DNA of 64,000 bases from Thermothielavioides terrestris NRRL 8126 (GCF_000226115.1 NC_016458.1:6916001-6980000); one strand, 5' to 3'. Numbered from the stretch's first letter, positions 32,395 to 45,516 are shown. Translations and numbers: made by a program. Notes: generated by a model not told the origin, from the sequence alone.

Positions 32395-34873
32395 ACGTAG
32401 CTCACATGACGACTTGTTCGAAAGAAACCAAAGCAGCTTTTCACATGCTGAATCCTCCTTGCGGCGAGCACACGGACGGAAAAAAGGCATTCTATTTGTC
32501 ATGATGATGCGGGACTACTTTCTTCTTACGACAATACCCAGTGGGCTCGGAGTACGGGTACGAAATGCATTTTAGCCCTAGGGAGGGTTAGTTAGATGGC
32601 GGATGGGACGGTCGGACGGATCGGGGGGACGCCTGCGGTGAGAGGAAGCATCTAATCAGAGACGGTGGGGTCGGATCACCGAGCGGTGGACCCGCGTGCT
32701 CGAGGTGTCCGCCTCGAGCTTGCGCGGTGAGGCCGAGGGCTCTACCTCCGCGCTGTCTCCGTTGTTCCCAGCGTTGGACCCCTTTTCCGTCTTCTCGGTG
32801 TTTCAGGATGGGGAAAATTCGGGTTGCTTGGGATTTCATGGTCTTGAAAGGAGTTTTGATACCTGAGAATTTGAAGAACGTGGCCAATATATTGTTTCGA
32901 TGGGGTACGCGACAACGGTCAAGGGGACTGGCCCACATCTGCAGAACAGGGCGGAAGCACCCGAGCGTACAGAAAGCTTGTTTCTTTCTGTTAGTGGCGA
33001 CTTGTTCGTTCCAACATGTCAACTCTTGCGGAACGAGTGTAGGCGCCGTACCTTTCACGGAGCAAAAACACAAATCACGGTCTCGCGTGGGCTGACCGAC
33101 GCGCAGCCTGCCGCGGAAGTAGCGGGGTTTGAATCTAACACTACCGCAACATCCGTGATAACCTCCGACTCGGCCGCTCCGCAAATCGCAATGGCTGGAG
33201 TGGAGCGCGCCCGGCTAGTTCGGGCAAAAGTCCAAGCCAGCAGACGAGACCCTGGAATTCATCAACACCCCTGACGGCCCCGGTTGCGACCTCATTGACA
33301 CATGTGGATACACTTAGTGGAGTGGAAGGCGTCGGCGTGCTCGGCGTGTCAGAGGCCGACATCCGAATGTCCGGTCTGGAGATAACATTCTGGAGATAAC
33401 AGAGTATAAGGCGGTTAACGATGACGTGCCCCTTGTATGGACAGTGGACACTATTCCGTACACGTATGCACATGTACTGTGTAGGTGGATAAACAGCATA
33501 AGACCTGTCACCTTCCTTCATGATGAATCCATATGAATCCATAACGACGAGCACATTGACTCGCTGAAGAAAAAAAAGTTGAAGAAAAAAAAAAGGCACC
33601 CTTTTAGTATCATGCGACAGGACGCAGAGTAGCGCTACGCTATTAAGTAAGCAGGACTGGGAACCCAAAGCTTAGCTGGTGCTATACTGCGGCTGGGTCC
33701 CATATGCATTATGCATGTGGTTGTTATTCTCAGTCTAACGCTCACAGTGACTTACCTACTCTTCAAGACTCAACACATGCATCCAAGCATGTGTCGGGTG
33801 GTGTCGCACCCCTAACCCTGGGCTTCGCGTCGAGAGTGTATTGCGACACAGCTCGGCTCAACATGAACTTGTAATGGTACGTAAGTTTCCTTGGCCTTCT
33901 TTACCGACCTAGGTTCTTGGATTTAACGTTACGCCTTGATACTGAGGGACAGGAGGTAGGTAGCTGCAGTGGTCGAGCCGTTCATTACTTGAGCTGAAAG
34001 GGGACTTCGGTATGATCTGGTCGGGATCTCGAGGGTCCAATTGTCCGGTGAATGGAAGCCATCTTTGTCTCGGCGTCAGTCTTTCTTGGTAATGTACGTG
34101 TAACGTTTGCAGCGTCTGCCTCTGTTAGACGAGGAACTCGTTACTGCGGTATGCACTTCCGTACAATCGCACTAGATTCCCTAGGAACCAACAGCCTACA
34201 GGACAGACGTTGGCCGAGGATCATCCATCGCAAACAACTACAGATGCCATCCTGTTTTACGGTTGAGAAGCAGGGCCTCATTTCATCCTTCGGCGTCCTG
34301 TGCCATGGGAGCTGAGGGGTTGCGGACCGGAGTCCTTAACTGCCCGCCAGCCACTTCCACCTACGTAAGCTCCGGATCAGTCACCCGAATAAGAAGCCCG
34401 TGGCCTGCTTCCACTCATTGCCGCTGCAATCCTTCCCACGCACTTCCCCTCCCATCCGCCTCCGGCTGTCAATCGTGCGCCGAGAGCTGGTCGAGCAGAG
34501 AGGCTCTTGTCAACAATGCCAGTGCCAGTCGCAGCCAAAGGTAAGTGCAGATCAGCAGTTGCCTGTTCTGTATCGCGCCTGTGTTCCCGTACCCCCTCCA
34601 TGTCTGCCCCGCTTGTCGCATTGCGAATCACGAGCGTCCAAGCAGTCTGCTGGGTGGCAAACGACACGCAATCCGCCCCTTGGGCACAGCATTCTGCTAG
34701 CGGCCTGCTTGGAAGGTCAAGCGGCGTTGCTGGCAATTGTCGGCAACGTCAAAATTGTCAACGTCCTCTGCGCATGAGCACATCTTCGCTATCGCTGCAT
34801 ATTCAAGCCCTGCTGCTCCGTCCTGCCCCTTGCGCCGCTCCTTTCCTGCCTGCTCGCCCTCGCCCGCCTGTGT
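32395..34873. other. intergenic, gene-poor
   Basis: No gene supported. Open frames are antisense-overlapping and domain-less. Short AT-rich parts lie near 33400-33900. The last 300 bp are probably the promoter and leader of the next gene. Confidence 0.55.
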
Positions 34874-34879
34874 GTGACG

Positions 34880-35761
34880 ATGCCCCCTGTTAACCATGGT
34901 GCTCTTGCAGTCGGCATCGTCGCCGCCTCGGTGGCCGTGGCGGCTGCCATTGCCATCTACGAGATCCCAGAGGTCCGGCGCGCGGCCCAGACCGTCCGTC
35001 GACGCATTGCCATCGCCCTTCACTCGTTAGGCGAGAATGTCGACCCCGACGCACGGCCCCGCTTCAACCGCCCCGAGGACGCCGACGGCTTCTACCAGTC
35101 GCATGCCGTCGACGCCGATGAGGAAACCAGGCGGAGGCAACGGGAGGAGTTGCTGTATTGGAACATGCGCCGTGAAGAGCAAAGACGGCGGCAGAGCCAG
35201 GGGACTCGGGGCTCTACCTTCGACGACTTTCTCCAGCCTGATCGGGCGGCCGAAAGCGGAACATATGTCTTCAACACGGGAGCGGACGCCCGGGCCTGGG
35301 ACGCTGACAACGTCCTCCGACGGCGAGGCAATGCCGAGGGCGTGCGCGGCCTCAACGCCGCTCTCTTCGCCAACCCCTTCAGTGATGAACATGAAATCCA
35401 GAGGGACGAGCACATCGAATTGCTTTCGCCCGGCTGCGACGAAATCATGTCGGACATCTATGACGCCACCCCGCGGCTGCAGTCCCCCGCCATCACCGCA
35501 CAAGAACCGGTGCCGATGCGAGCGGCGAACGAAGTGCTCTTCGACTTTGCGACCTACGCCCCGTCTAAGCCCGCCAGCGGAGACCGCGCCACCGTGGACC
35601 GCGAAGCGGATCAGCACACCGCCGTTGCCTCTACCACAGCTCGCAGCACCACCCTCGACGGCGAGCTCGCCGCCGACGAATACATGACGGCGGGCCAAGA
35701 CGACCGCACCCCCGCGGACGTGTACGCGGCGATCCAGGCCTGGGCGCAAAACTCGTCTGCG

Positions 35762-35792
<31 letters not shown>

Positions 35793-36109
35793 CCGCTACC
35801 ACCACCAGCGGAAACAGCGACGACCACAACACGAGCTTCTACTCGCCGCTCCCCAGCACGCCACTTGCGCCGGTGTCCGAGCCCGAGATCATCAGCGACG
35901 GCCAGCTCACCCCGACCGGCTCGTCGTCCTTTTCCGCGGCCGGCTCCGGGGTGGACGTCGCGAACGAGGCCGTCTCGGTGGCGGGCGACGCCGGCAACAA
36001 CACGGACTTGGACGTCATGAGCGACACGGACGGCGGGATCCCCACGCCGGGCAGCTGGAGCGAGGTCGGGAGTGTCATTAGTGAGAGCGAGAGTGTCATG
36101 CGGGCGTAG
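34880..36109 (+). CDS. conserved fungal protein with one N-terminal membrane segment, unknown function
   Basis: Single-exon frame of 409 residues from MPPVNHG; an ATG 6 bp upstream would add two residues. Residues about 7-25 are hydrophobic (ALAVGIVAASVAVAAAIAIY), probably a membrane anchor without a cleavable signal. A basic helix follows (RRAAQTVRRRIAIALHSLG), then an Arg/Glu-rich coiled stretch (EETRRRQREELLYWNMRREE) and a long disordered acidic region with a poly-Ala run from GCC repeats. The C-terminus carries DVMSDTDGGIPTPGSWSEVG. I recall this TPGSW-x-(D/E)VGS tail and the basic N-terminal helix in unnamed Pezizomycotina proteins, but no function is known to me. An upstream noncoding exon is possible. 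Confidence 0.75.
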
Positions 36110-36519
36110 ACTTTCTTGCCCCTTTTTCTCCCTTTCCGTATAGGGGGGAACGGGGGGGTGAAGGTGGGTGCTGGGGAATGTGCTGCAAGATATGGAGATG
36201 AAACTGCGGGACTCTTGGTTTATAGGCGATACCACTGACTCCTATCTCGGCGTGCTATTTTTTCTGGCTGGCGTTTCGGCAGAATTGGAATGGGCAAAGG
36301 CGGCAGGGTCGCGGAAGCAGAAATTTGGGAAATCCAGGGCGGGCTTTCTCAAGCTGGGTTTTATAAGGCAACACTGCCATACACATTTGTCTGGACTGTC
36401 GTGGGAGATCATTCGACCGCCGGGTCTGCCCGAGCTGGCAGCGGCGAGCGTCACCATACGAATAGATCCTTGGTATATGGCATCCCTTCATGGCCCCTGA
36501 TCCTGCCTCCAGCTTACGG
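36110..36519. other. convergent 3' spacer
   Basis: Lies between the 3' ends of two convergent genes. No gene supported. Confidence 0.65.
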
Positions 36520-37649
36520 TCATTGCCGGCTATCTCGCTCATCGCTCTTCGACTTGTCAACGTAATCCTTATACAACTGCTCCACCGGCTTCCCCAGCAG
36601 CTCCGGCCAGAAGGACTCGGCCTGGTACTTGTTCCCCCGCAGCTTCTCGTTGAGCCGCCGCACGGTACCCTCGCCGAAGCGCTGCTCGAGATACTCGAGG
36701 AAGTAGGCCGTGTGCTGGTAGCCCCGGTCCCAGTCTGAGCGGGCTTGCAATGTTAGTGACTGAGACAATCGAAGACTAGGATGGGATGGCCTGCGGCCGG
36801 AAGATGCGGGTATCGGAATATATGGGAGATGGAGAGGAAGGGGCGGGAGGAAGGAGGGGGTAAGAAAAAGGGTGGGGGATAAAAGTCGTGCCAGACACAT
36901 ACCCCCGTCGGTCTCCCTCTTCCAGTGCAACGGGCTCAGGTCGCAGTTCAGACGCACCCAGTCGGCAACACCCTCGATCAGCCCGCCGGGACAGGTCCCG
37001 AGTGCGTCCCACTGGAAGCAATGCACCAGCTCATGCGTCAGGACTCCCGTGATCTCGTGGACGAGGCGCGTGTCCGGCCTGATCGAGTCGATGTAGTTGA
37101 GGGAGAAGTGAATCTCCTTGTGGTCGTTGTCGAGGGCGGTCTTGGATGTTGAATTGGCAGCGTAAGTCACGAGTTTGAGCCATATATGGTGGACTAGAAG
37201 TGGGTAGGGGGCCAAGGTAGGAAAGAGCGAAACCAAAATCAATGCCCTACCCCTGTTGTGTATGCAACACCACCCATGGCACGCAGTATGAGAGTTACGG
37301 ACCGTGTCGGTGGCACTGTTGAGTGCTCGTCTGATGCTGACCCGTACAGCAGTCGGACAACGTTATCTACGGCAGTGGGGAGGACTGTGGATGCGTTGAC
37401 GGAACTCAGAAACTTGGCTGCGCCAGGGTGATCGAGGTCCTGGATCTTCAAACGAAACTTTGGGGTTGAGAATATCGCTTGCGCTGCGGTGTTCGGTGCC
37501 GACTCCGACTCCGACTTGCGTTCGGCAGTCTCCTGCCTCCGGTCCGGCAGCGGGACCGGAGAAGGGGTGGAGGTTGCCGGGCCGTCAGTCGTTGACGTCT
37601 TGACGGAGAGAGGCGTCACTGCAGCGGCAGTTTGTTCCCGTACAGTCAT
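36520..37649 (-). CDS. BSP-family putative zinc metallopeptidase
   Basis: Exons 37649-37251, 37140-36903 and 36734-36520 give 283 residues. Splicing at 37251/37140 restores GGVAYTTG-TALDNDHKEIHF, and 36903/36734 restores TDG-DWDRGYQHTAYFLEYLE; a reading starting inside intron 1 would be wrong. The family is the plant basic-secretory-protein/peptidase group, whose HExxH motif is HELVHCFQWD here, in VLTHELVHCFQ. EGVADWVRLNCDLSP downstream is also typical. The protein has no obvious signal peptide: residues 1-55 are a Thr/Ser/Pro-rich disordered leader. It may therefore be intracellular, unlike the plant members. Catalytic activity is not established for most of the family. It is divergent from STU1. 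Confidence 0.85.
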
Positions 37650-38372
37650 GGCGCTAACTCGTACGTCTAGCCAGAGGCGGAATGTCTAAAAGGCAGAGAG
37701 GGTTAGGCAGCCGTAGATGTGCACGGCGGGCGCCAGGTTACCAAAGCTGGCGGACGAGCGGTCAGTGCGGCCTTTTTTCAATCTTTCCATGCGCCCACTG
37801 TGATCATTTCAGGTTCTCCTGGAGACCAGGATGTTGTTCTAGGCTGCCACATTATCCCTTATCCCAACAGCGCGGGGCAACAGTAACAACGGGGTTGCGG
37901 GGTAACTAGACGCAGTCAATGAGGATAAGCTCGATAAGGCCGATGAAGCCCCACTTTTCTATGGGTGGTGAGTGGTGGGATGCGCACAAGGAGTTAACAT
38001 TAATGTTTGACCCGCTGATGCTCATCACCCCGGACACCCTGCTCGTTCGGCGTTTTGATCAACCTCAGCCAGAGACTGCCCGCAATTCGCGCCGACGAAC
38101 ATCGCCATTTTCAAAGGCATCCCACTGACTTGCGCAAACGTCCCATGACGTCTGGTGCTTGAGATCTACCCGTGAGCGCAAATACTCCTATTTCGACTTC
38201 TACTGGGCCCCGATCAGGCCATCTGCGCACCATCGCTTGGCCTCTGTGTTTGTTTTCTTTCTTCCGTTTTCTGCAACCGACATGGCACCTCGAGAAACTG
38301 ACCAATTCCCTCTGCACAGCGCCTGCGATTTCAACACCAACACCGCCGCCGGCATCCTCTTACCGGGAGGAG
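37650..38372. other. divergent promoter region, BSP gene and STU1
   Basis: Upstream region for two divergent genes. The STU1 side is open in frame for 200 bp upstream of its ATG, but that stretch has no conserved character and is more likely 5' UTR. Confidence 0.6.
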
Positions 38373-41300
38373 ATGGCGGAAAGGACTTTCGATGATGAGG
38401 TCGCTGACCTCGTTGCCATCCTGCGCACCGACGCCTCGGTCGACGCCAGGGTCCAGCAGGTTACCGCCGTCAAGTCCCGCATCAAGCAGCAAAATGTCCC
38501 CGAAGCATGCATAGCGCCCCTCTTCGAGGCGCTGCGCACCGTTTCCAGCTCCCAGCATTCCGTCCTCACCAATGCCGGCTTCACAGCGCTCAACCATCTC
38601 TTCACGCGATTAGCGCGGCAAGACCCCAAGTACCTAGCGAAGGAAGGCGCTCGAACCTTGCCCCTTGTTGTCGAGAAACTTGGCGACCAGAAGGAAAAGT
38701 TCCGCCAGTTGGCGCTCCAAGCATTGGTCACGCTATATAAGGCTGCGCCCGTGGAGGTTGAGCGTGCTGTGCGCAACACAGCCATGGTTGGCAAGAACCC
38801 GAGGGCGAAGGAGGCCAGCCTACATTGGCTGCTTCAGGTGCGCATTTGCAACCACCGGTTATTGTGCCTATGGGCTAACTGTTGGCTTAGATGCACCAGG
38901 AACACGGCCTCCAATTTCGAGCCTACGTCCCTACGCTGATGGAGCTGCTGGAGGATGCGGACGGCGGGGTGCGCGACGCCGCCAAGTCAACAGTCATTGA
39001 ACTGTTCAGGTACAATCCACACGCCCAATACTCCAATGAGATGCCAGCTTACGTGGAAATACAGGAACGCACCCAATACTGCCAAATCTGATCTGAAGCG
39101 ACAGCTGAAGAACTTCAAAGTCCGGCCAGCCATCGAACAAGCCATCGTCAAGGAGCTCAACCCCGTAGGGTCCGCCCCTGTTTCGCAGCCCGAGAGTCTG
39201 AACGAACCGGCTCCATCACGACCAATGCTCGCTGCAAGTGTATCGGCCCTTGCCGACCGCCCGGTGACCCCCGGCCTGCTGGATAATCGCCCCGAAGCTG
39301 TGGAGCCTTCATACGTGAACACGTCACGCGAGCTCGACGAGATTTTCAGAGAAATGCATTACCACTTCGAGGGAAAGGAGACGGAGCAAAACTGGATGAA
39401 GAGAGAGGAAAGCATGACCAGGCTGCGTCGGCTCATGGCCGGTAATGCTGCCACCGACTTCGGCGACCAGTTTCTTAATGGGCTTCGGGCGCTCCTTGAC
39501 GGCATCATCAAGGCTATCGTTTCGTTACGGACCAGTCTCTGCAAGGAGGGCTGCAGTTTGGTTCAGGACATGGCGAGAGTATACGGCCCAGCAATGGATC
39601 CCATGGTGGAGCTGCTCATGCAGACATTCATCAAGCTCACGGCCGCGACCAAGAAGATCAGCTCTTCACTGGCGAATACCACCGTTGATACCATCATCTC
39701 GAGGGTTTCTTACAATGCCCGCATTATGCAACACATCTGGGGCGCCTGCCAGGACAAGAACGTCCAGCCTCGGCTGTATGCGACGGGGTGGTTGAAGACC
39801 CTTCTTAAGAAGGAAGCTCACCACAAGAATCATGTGGAACACACGGGTGGTCTGGACCTGATAGAGAAGTGCATCAAGAAAGGCCTTAGTGACGCCAACC
39901 CTGGCGTGAGGGAAAAGATGCGCGCCACCTACTGGACTTTTGCGGGCATCTGGCCGGCAAGGGCAGAGGCTATCATGAACGGGCTCGACGCGACCGCAGC
40001 AAGGCTGCTGCAGAACGATCCGAATAACCCCAACTCGCCTAAGAAGCCGGAAGGAGCCCCGCGGCCTGGCCTCGGTCTGTCGAAGAGCACAATTGGCACG
40101 TCAAAGCCGAGTTTGCGCGATGCCATGCTCGCCCAGAAGAGGGCCATGACCACGAAAGCCCTCCCAGTCCGGCCCGGCTCGGCCATGTCACAATTCTCTC
40201 CCGTTCGGACGGTATCAGGCTCTTCTCAGGCGCCCGCAGCCCCTGCGACTACGACGGTGCGCACACGACCCGAGTCGGCAATTATAAGCTCCACGGGTGG
40301 GCTCTCTGGTGCTCCTGTGAGACCGGGAAGGAGAAAACCTGAGATGTCTCGACCAGCCACGGCTGGTCCGTACTCGGTTAGAAGCCATGACCAGCCCTCG
40401 GTCGAGCAAACCAGCCCGCCAAGTAACCCAAAACCTAAAGCGGTCACCCCCAAGTCTATCAACGCGTCACCGAAACGGACGGTCCCTAAGACGGCCCGGC
40501 CGCACCAGATTGCGAGTCCCGAGCCGCACCTCCCAACGCCCACCAAGGCGGGGACCCCAAAGAGCTTCGCTTCGCCTCGAACCACACCCTCAAGAACTGG
40601 GCTGCCCGCTGTTGCCCCGCCATCAAGCAGCCCGTCAAAGGTGCACGAGGACTTTACCTTGGTGGTGCCGACCATAACGGCTTCAGCGGTATCGCCTGCT
40701 CGGGACGAACCGCCTCCCATGAGCCCCGTTGAAGATGAGCCCATAACGGCAAGCACATCCGCGACACCGTCCCGCATTCTCAAACCCCTTGTAGCTGCGC
40801 CGGCCAGCCCCGCTCCTACCAATGCTTCTCTGCAGGAGCCTGCAAGCCCGGTGACCACGCCGCCACGCATTGCTGAGGTTGCTCTGTCCGCTCCGACCAG
40901 CCCCCCAAGTGCCCTGGAAGTTTACGAGGATCCATTTACGGAAGAGCAGGCCACACCGAAGCCCATCGTTGCTGGACCTGTCCTGGAGGACCGGCCGGTC
41001 AACGAGGATGCCGCCATCCTTCAGCAGGCGAGTCGGCAACGGGACGGGGAGCCCAACGGCATCACCCCGTCCCCCGACAAGACTAAGCAGAATTTGCGCC
41101 TTTTAGACAGCGGCATCTCCAAAGTGCAGCAGCAATCCCTCGACGTCCATGGCTTTCGCAAGCTTCAAAGCATCATCCGTGACAGCGATAACAAATCGGG
41201 TGCCACCCCGCTGCTGGCAGACGATAAGTTCGACGCGCTGGTGTTGGGCCTTTTCAACTTTCTCGAGTCGCCTCTCGACCACCTCGCCCCGGAGAAAGCC

Positions 41301-41864
41301 CAGGATGTCAAGGCCCAGGCCCTGGCGACTATCAAGCTTCTCTTGAAGCGTATGCGCAACTCGTTCCAGCCGCGCGTCTCGGCCGGACTGGAGAGCTTGC
41401 TGCGCGCCCGCGCGGCGTACGAGGGGCGGACCCACATGGTCGGCGGCCTGGAACTGCTCGCGTCGGAACTGGCCGCCCTCGGGGACGCCTCCGAGATCGT
41501 CCTCGTCCTCTCGCGCATGCTGGCCGGCATGGACGTCGACGGCCCCGCCGCCGGCAGGTCGCTCAGCATGGGCCTGCACGTCCTTAAGGAGATGATGGAC
41601 GCGCGCGGCGCCGCGTTCAGCCCGTCGGACGCCGAGGTGGATGCTCTTGCCGCGCTGGCCATGCGGTGCCTGGAGAGCCTCGTGTCGGCCGTCCGGATGG
41701 ACGCCGTGCTGCTGTGTGTCGCGCTGCACGCCAGAATCGGCGACGCGCGGTTCTGGGAGGCGGTCAAGAACGTGAAGGAGGATCCGAAGAGCTTGATCAC
41801 CTATTACATTGTCAAGAGGCAGAGGGAGATGGGTGGCGGCTCGGTGGCGGGACAGGCTTCGTAG
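38373..41864 (+). CDS. STU1: microtubule plus-end regulator STU1 (CLASP family)
   Basis: CLASP proteins bind tubulin and promote microtubule rescue and spindle integrity. Exons 38373-38837, 38891-39009 and 39065-41864 give 1127 residues; introns are 53 and 55 bp. The N-terminal TOG array starts at MAERTFDDEVADLVAILRTD and continues FRAYVPTLMELLEDADGGVR. The CLASP-N domain, about residues 275-500, includes REMHYHFEGKETEQNWMKRE, FGDQFLNGLRALLDGIIKAI and SKISSSLANTTVDTI-type HEAT helices (here KKISSSLANTTVDTI). Residues ~510-870 are Ser/Pro/Arg-rich and basic, the usual microtubule-binding linker. The C-terminal ~250 residues are again helical. The longer in-frame ATG at 38172 is rejected because the conserved N-terminus begins MAERT. 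Confidence 0.93.
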
Positions 41865-42518
41865 GAGAAGAGACGGGGCTGAGTGTGTGGTGTGCGGCTT
41901 CGATCTGGGTACAAATTCTGCCGGGGCGCGGTTTGGTTCTCCTTTTTTCTTTTCCTTCTTCTCTGGCCGGCCTGGGTCGGCTGAGCTTGTGGTTGCTGGA
42001 TGATAGGAGCACTGCTCAGCCCGCACTCGGCTTTGGAAACAAGGAAGGGGCTGCTTGTACAACTACAGAGGCGAATGGGAGTTGGGAAGCGGGAAGCAGG
42101 AAAGCGGGAAAAGCAGGCCATCGAGTGGCGTCTTGGGCAGGATTTAATGATGGGCTGCGGGTGAATCCTGGGCGTCCGGCTGGGTTCCTCATCAGCAGTG
42201 CGTTGGCCAAGGGTTGAACAGCTACTGTGGATGCACCTGGTTGGCCGTGAGCAGGGGTTTTTTCGTTTTCAGGGAAATGGTCTTGATGTAAACACATGTT
42301 TAAGCTACTGGTGAATTAGTTAACGTCGACTCATACTTCACTTCGACTATCATGTCCTGCCAGTTACCAGGTACATCGATTTAGAGACTCACGATCGTCC
42401 ATGACAGCCAAATGCTTGAGTTACCTGCTCAATCCACTGCGCTGGGCTCATTGCGCTGTTGCAAAGTCCACAGTCCATATAGCGTATGGCAGCACCCCGG
42501 ACGATGATCCTGACGATC

Positions 42519-42530
42519 TACACTAGTGTA
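42519..42530. repeat. 12-bp palindrome TACACTAGTGTA, copy 1
   Basis: A perfect 12-bp palindrome repeated exactly at 42731-42742, 212 bp downstream. Confidence 0.7.
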
Positions 42531-42730
42531 TCGTAATCCGTACTGAGCTTGTTTCCCCCTGTTTACAGCCCTGGACAGAGATGTGCGATTCAGGAGGCGG
42601 GGTGTCCTGTCCTGGACACAACGCAATACACCAGTTAGTATACAAGACACGAGTGTACATGCGAGGTTGCGTCTTGCTACCATATACAAACGTGTAGCCA
42701 TGTTACCACGTAGTTCGAAGAAACAACTTC

Positions 42731-42742
42731 TACACTAGTGTA
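42731..42742. repeat. 12-bp palindrome TACACTAGTGTA, copy 2
   Basis: Second exact copy; a C precedes each copy and a T follows each. Confidence 0.7.
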
Positions 42743-45516
42743 TGTGGGTAATAGCAAACCCCCGTCTGTTCCGGGGTTTGCCCCTATTCCGTGTTGTGGC
42801 GGGGAACTGAGGAGGGATTTGGCTATGGTCTTGTCAGCTAACTTAAAAGCGGACCGAGGACTTGAAAGAGAATCGCTGGTAATGTTCGAACTGTCCTCGG
42901 TGGGAGCTCCGTCTCTCCTTTGGAGGATTGTACCAAAGACCATGAGCATTTATTCCCCTCTGCGAACAGAGTGGTTACCGATTTATTCCCTTCCCCTGTC
43001 GACCTTCCAGCCTCTCACGCCTTTCCGCTCACTACACACTTCTGTCCGGTGATTTACGGAGGTATGTCCGGAAGCATTCCGTAAAGGGGTCGCCTCCTGA
43101 GTTAAGTTCTTTCCATACTAGTAGACAGGGTCTTTTCCGGCAATGCTTGCGAAAGAGAAGGGACCAGAACCCTTGTCTTTCCCGTCCACAGCAGCGCGGC
43201 TTGGTTTCGATGAAGTGAACATACCTAGTGTAGGTAGTTACTGTGGTATGCGGGGCTCCCTGTTCCTGAGATTGAGCCAGATGCAATGCAAATGTCTGAG
43301 CGCTTCCCGGCAGCTTGGAACTGCCAGCCGGCATCCGACGTCTGTGCTCACCGCCGCCGCATCTGGCACCCGGACGATCCCATATGAATTACGGCGTAAA
43401 CACACCATGTAGCGTAGTGTATAGTGTATATATCGGAGTAAGAGGAAAGAATGGAGCCCAGAAATTGAGCGGCTGACACGAGTCGCGGCGTCCTCCCTCG
43501 CAGGCAGGCAGCAATGACGGACCCGAATCCCAACTGTTTCGGTGTGTTGGCGCGAGCTCTTTGGTGGGGTTGCAAAGCGTTCTGCAGCCAGATCCCTGGA
43601 ATTTGACAGGGGCCGGGGGGTTTATCTGAAACGCCCAGGAGCAGGGACCCGAAGACGCCACGACTTTCCCCAGGGACGAATACAAGCCGTTGTTATCGAT
43701 ACTGCCGAAGAAAGTGGGAGGCTGTGACGGATGAGGACGGCGGCAAGGGAACGCAAACACACAACATACCTACTCTGTATGTACACTACTCCGTACATAG
43801 TATGTTTCGGTGATCGAGGGTGTGCGCTACTTACACAGAGGACCTCGGATCGATGAAACTCGCTTGCTTGTGTAGCCAGTGATTAAGGTATGTTACCTAC
43901 CGACTTGCGGAACACCCATGGACGCCGTACTGATGCGGCGTTGTATTCGGGAGGCGGCAGTTTTAACTTAAGGCGGCGGCTCTTTTTCTGTCTCTGGCCA
44001 GCAACATTAAATAAGGTAGGGCAGAACGTGAGAAATCCCTAAGAAGAAATTCTTGCCGATTTGTAGAGGCAGTTATCCCTAACCGCAAAGCGAGACGGTG
44101 CGTCGTTGGCGCTGTTGTAAGCCGCGGCAGCCCCTAGGGCAGGTTTCGTCCTCGAAAGCACAGTGCTTACACCATAGTGTTATTCTAGGTTGCCGTCGGC
44201 GCCGTTATTATCCAGCCGTGGGATTGGAAGGTTCCCAACGGAAATCTGCGCCATCCAGCCCGCGGATCTTTGAGAGTTGTGCGATCTGTCGTCGTGGCAG
44301 ACTGGGTGCGTCGTCTCACCCGTCGCAAGTGTAAGCCATGGCAAGGCGGCCTTGGTGTCGTGGTGGGACAAGATCGTTAGTTTTCGGCGTGCCGAGAAAA
44401 AACGTCGAGCACAAGGTGCTTCGAGAACACCGCTAGTGTCCCTTACATTTGTTTCAAAGCAACCGATTCCCGATGGTGATCAATGGACCCTTTGGCCCCA
44501 AACAACCGAAGGCCAAGGCTTGTTGTGGTCATTGGGAAACAGTGTCAGGCTCGAATTACAGGCACATCTGGGGGTGGGGCACTGGACTGCCAGTCGAACG
44601 GAAGTGGTCTTTCTGGACCCGTTTGTGCCTTCCAGACTCATCCCACAAGGAGTTCCTGACGCGGCTTTGAACGGGGGCTTGGTGGGTTATTGCCTCGAGC
44701 CGTGCTGCCATTGGTTCCCGCTCACCTTTTCTGGGCTGCCCCTGACCACGCTCTGAACCCCTGGCCTTTGCTTGGTTCAGCAGCGGAGCAGTGCTGCAAG
44801 GACAGCCCGCCCGTTTCGGCATCGGCGTAGCAGCGTGTTCCTACCACTCTTCGTGTTCTCAAGCTCGAGGCCAATCGACGACGACTGGTCCATCATTGCT
44901 CGCTGCTGGCTTGTCGATTTTCGCCCAGCTTCGCCTTTCACTTTGGTCATCCATACCATACGCAACAGTTTCTCGCTCCGGCGACTCGATCATTTTCTTG
45001 CTCGCGAATCGCTGCATCGCCGCTGCCCGTCTCTCCCATCTTTGCTCCACCTGCGCGCGCGAGAACGAACGGCGGCTGCCCCAGCAAACGCTCTTTCGTT
45101 CTGTTTCGTCCTTCTCTCGACGACCCCTCCGAGCTGTCACTCTGTCAATCCACGGAAATAGATCTCCGACAGGCCAAAAGAGTCGATGCTGCTCGGTCGC
45201 CGATTTCCATCGCACTGAAACACGACACGCCACGCATTGCACACAGGCATTGCCCAGGCGACGGCAGGCGGGCCGTTCGTCGTTACTTGTCCTCCGCACC
45301 ATCCCACCGGCGCCGAACACAGACGGCCCAGTCAAAACACAGGGCTGAGCTGGCAAAGGAAGTGCCTCGTCGGTGTGACCTCGTCTCCCGGTTCTCAATC
45401 GAGGCACACTGGCACGCGTTCATGCTGTTCTGGCCTCCGCCTGCCGCTCCGTAGCCGCTGCGCTGCTGGCTGGTCCACACCACAGCTAACATATCCCTCG
45501 CGTCATCTTGACAGCC

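Larger units (their letters stand above)
41865..45516. other. 3.6-kb spacer upstream of the LIM-RhoGAP gene
   Basis: No gene supported. Between 42300 and 43900 the DNA is AT-richer and has recurrent short palindromes (TACACTAGTGTA twice, ATGTAC..GTACAT at 43779-43798). From about 44770 to 45516 it becomes CT-rich, consistent with a long 5' leader, possibly with an untranslated intron, for the LIM-RhoGAP gene. Confidence 0.55.

Noticed and set aside
37149..37242. Hydrophobic N-terminus (MILVSLFPTLAPYPLLVHH) for the BSP-type protein
   Set aside because: It is intron sequence. Splicing 37251 to 37140 restores the conserved junction GGVAYTTG-TALDNDHKE.
38172..38372. 67-residue N-terminal extension of STU1
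   Set aside because: In frame but without conserved character; the family N-terminus starts at MAERTFDDEV.
41103..42062. 319-codon minus-strand frame opposite STU1
   Set aside because: Antisense shadow of STU1 with no recognisable domain.
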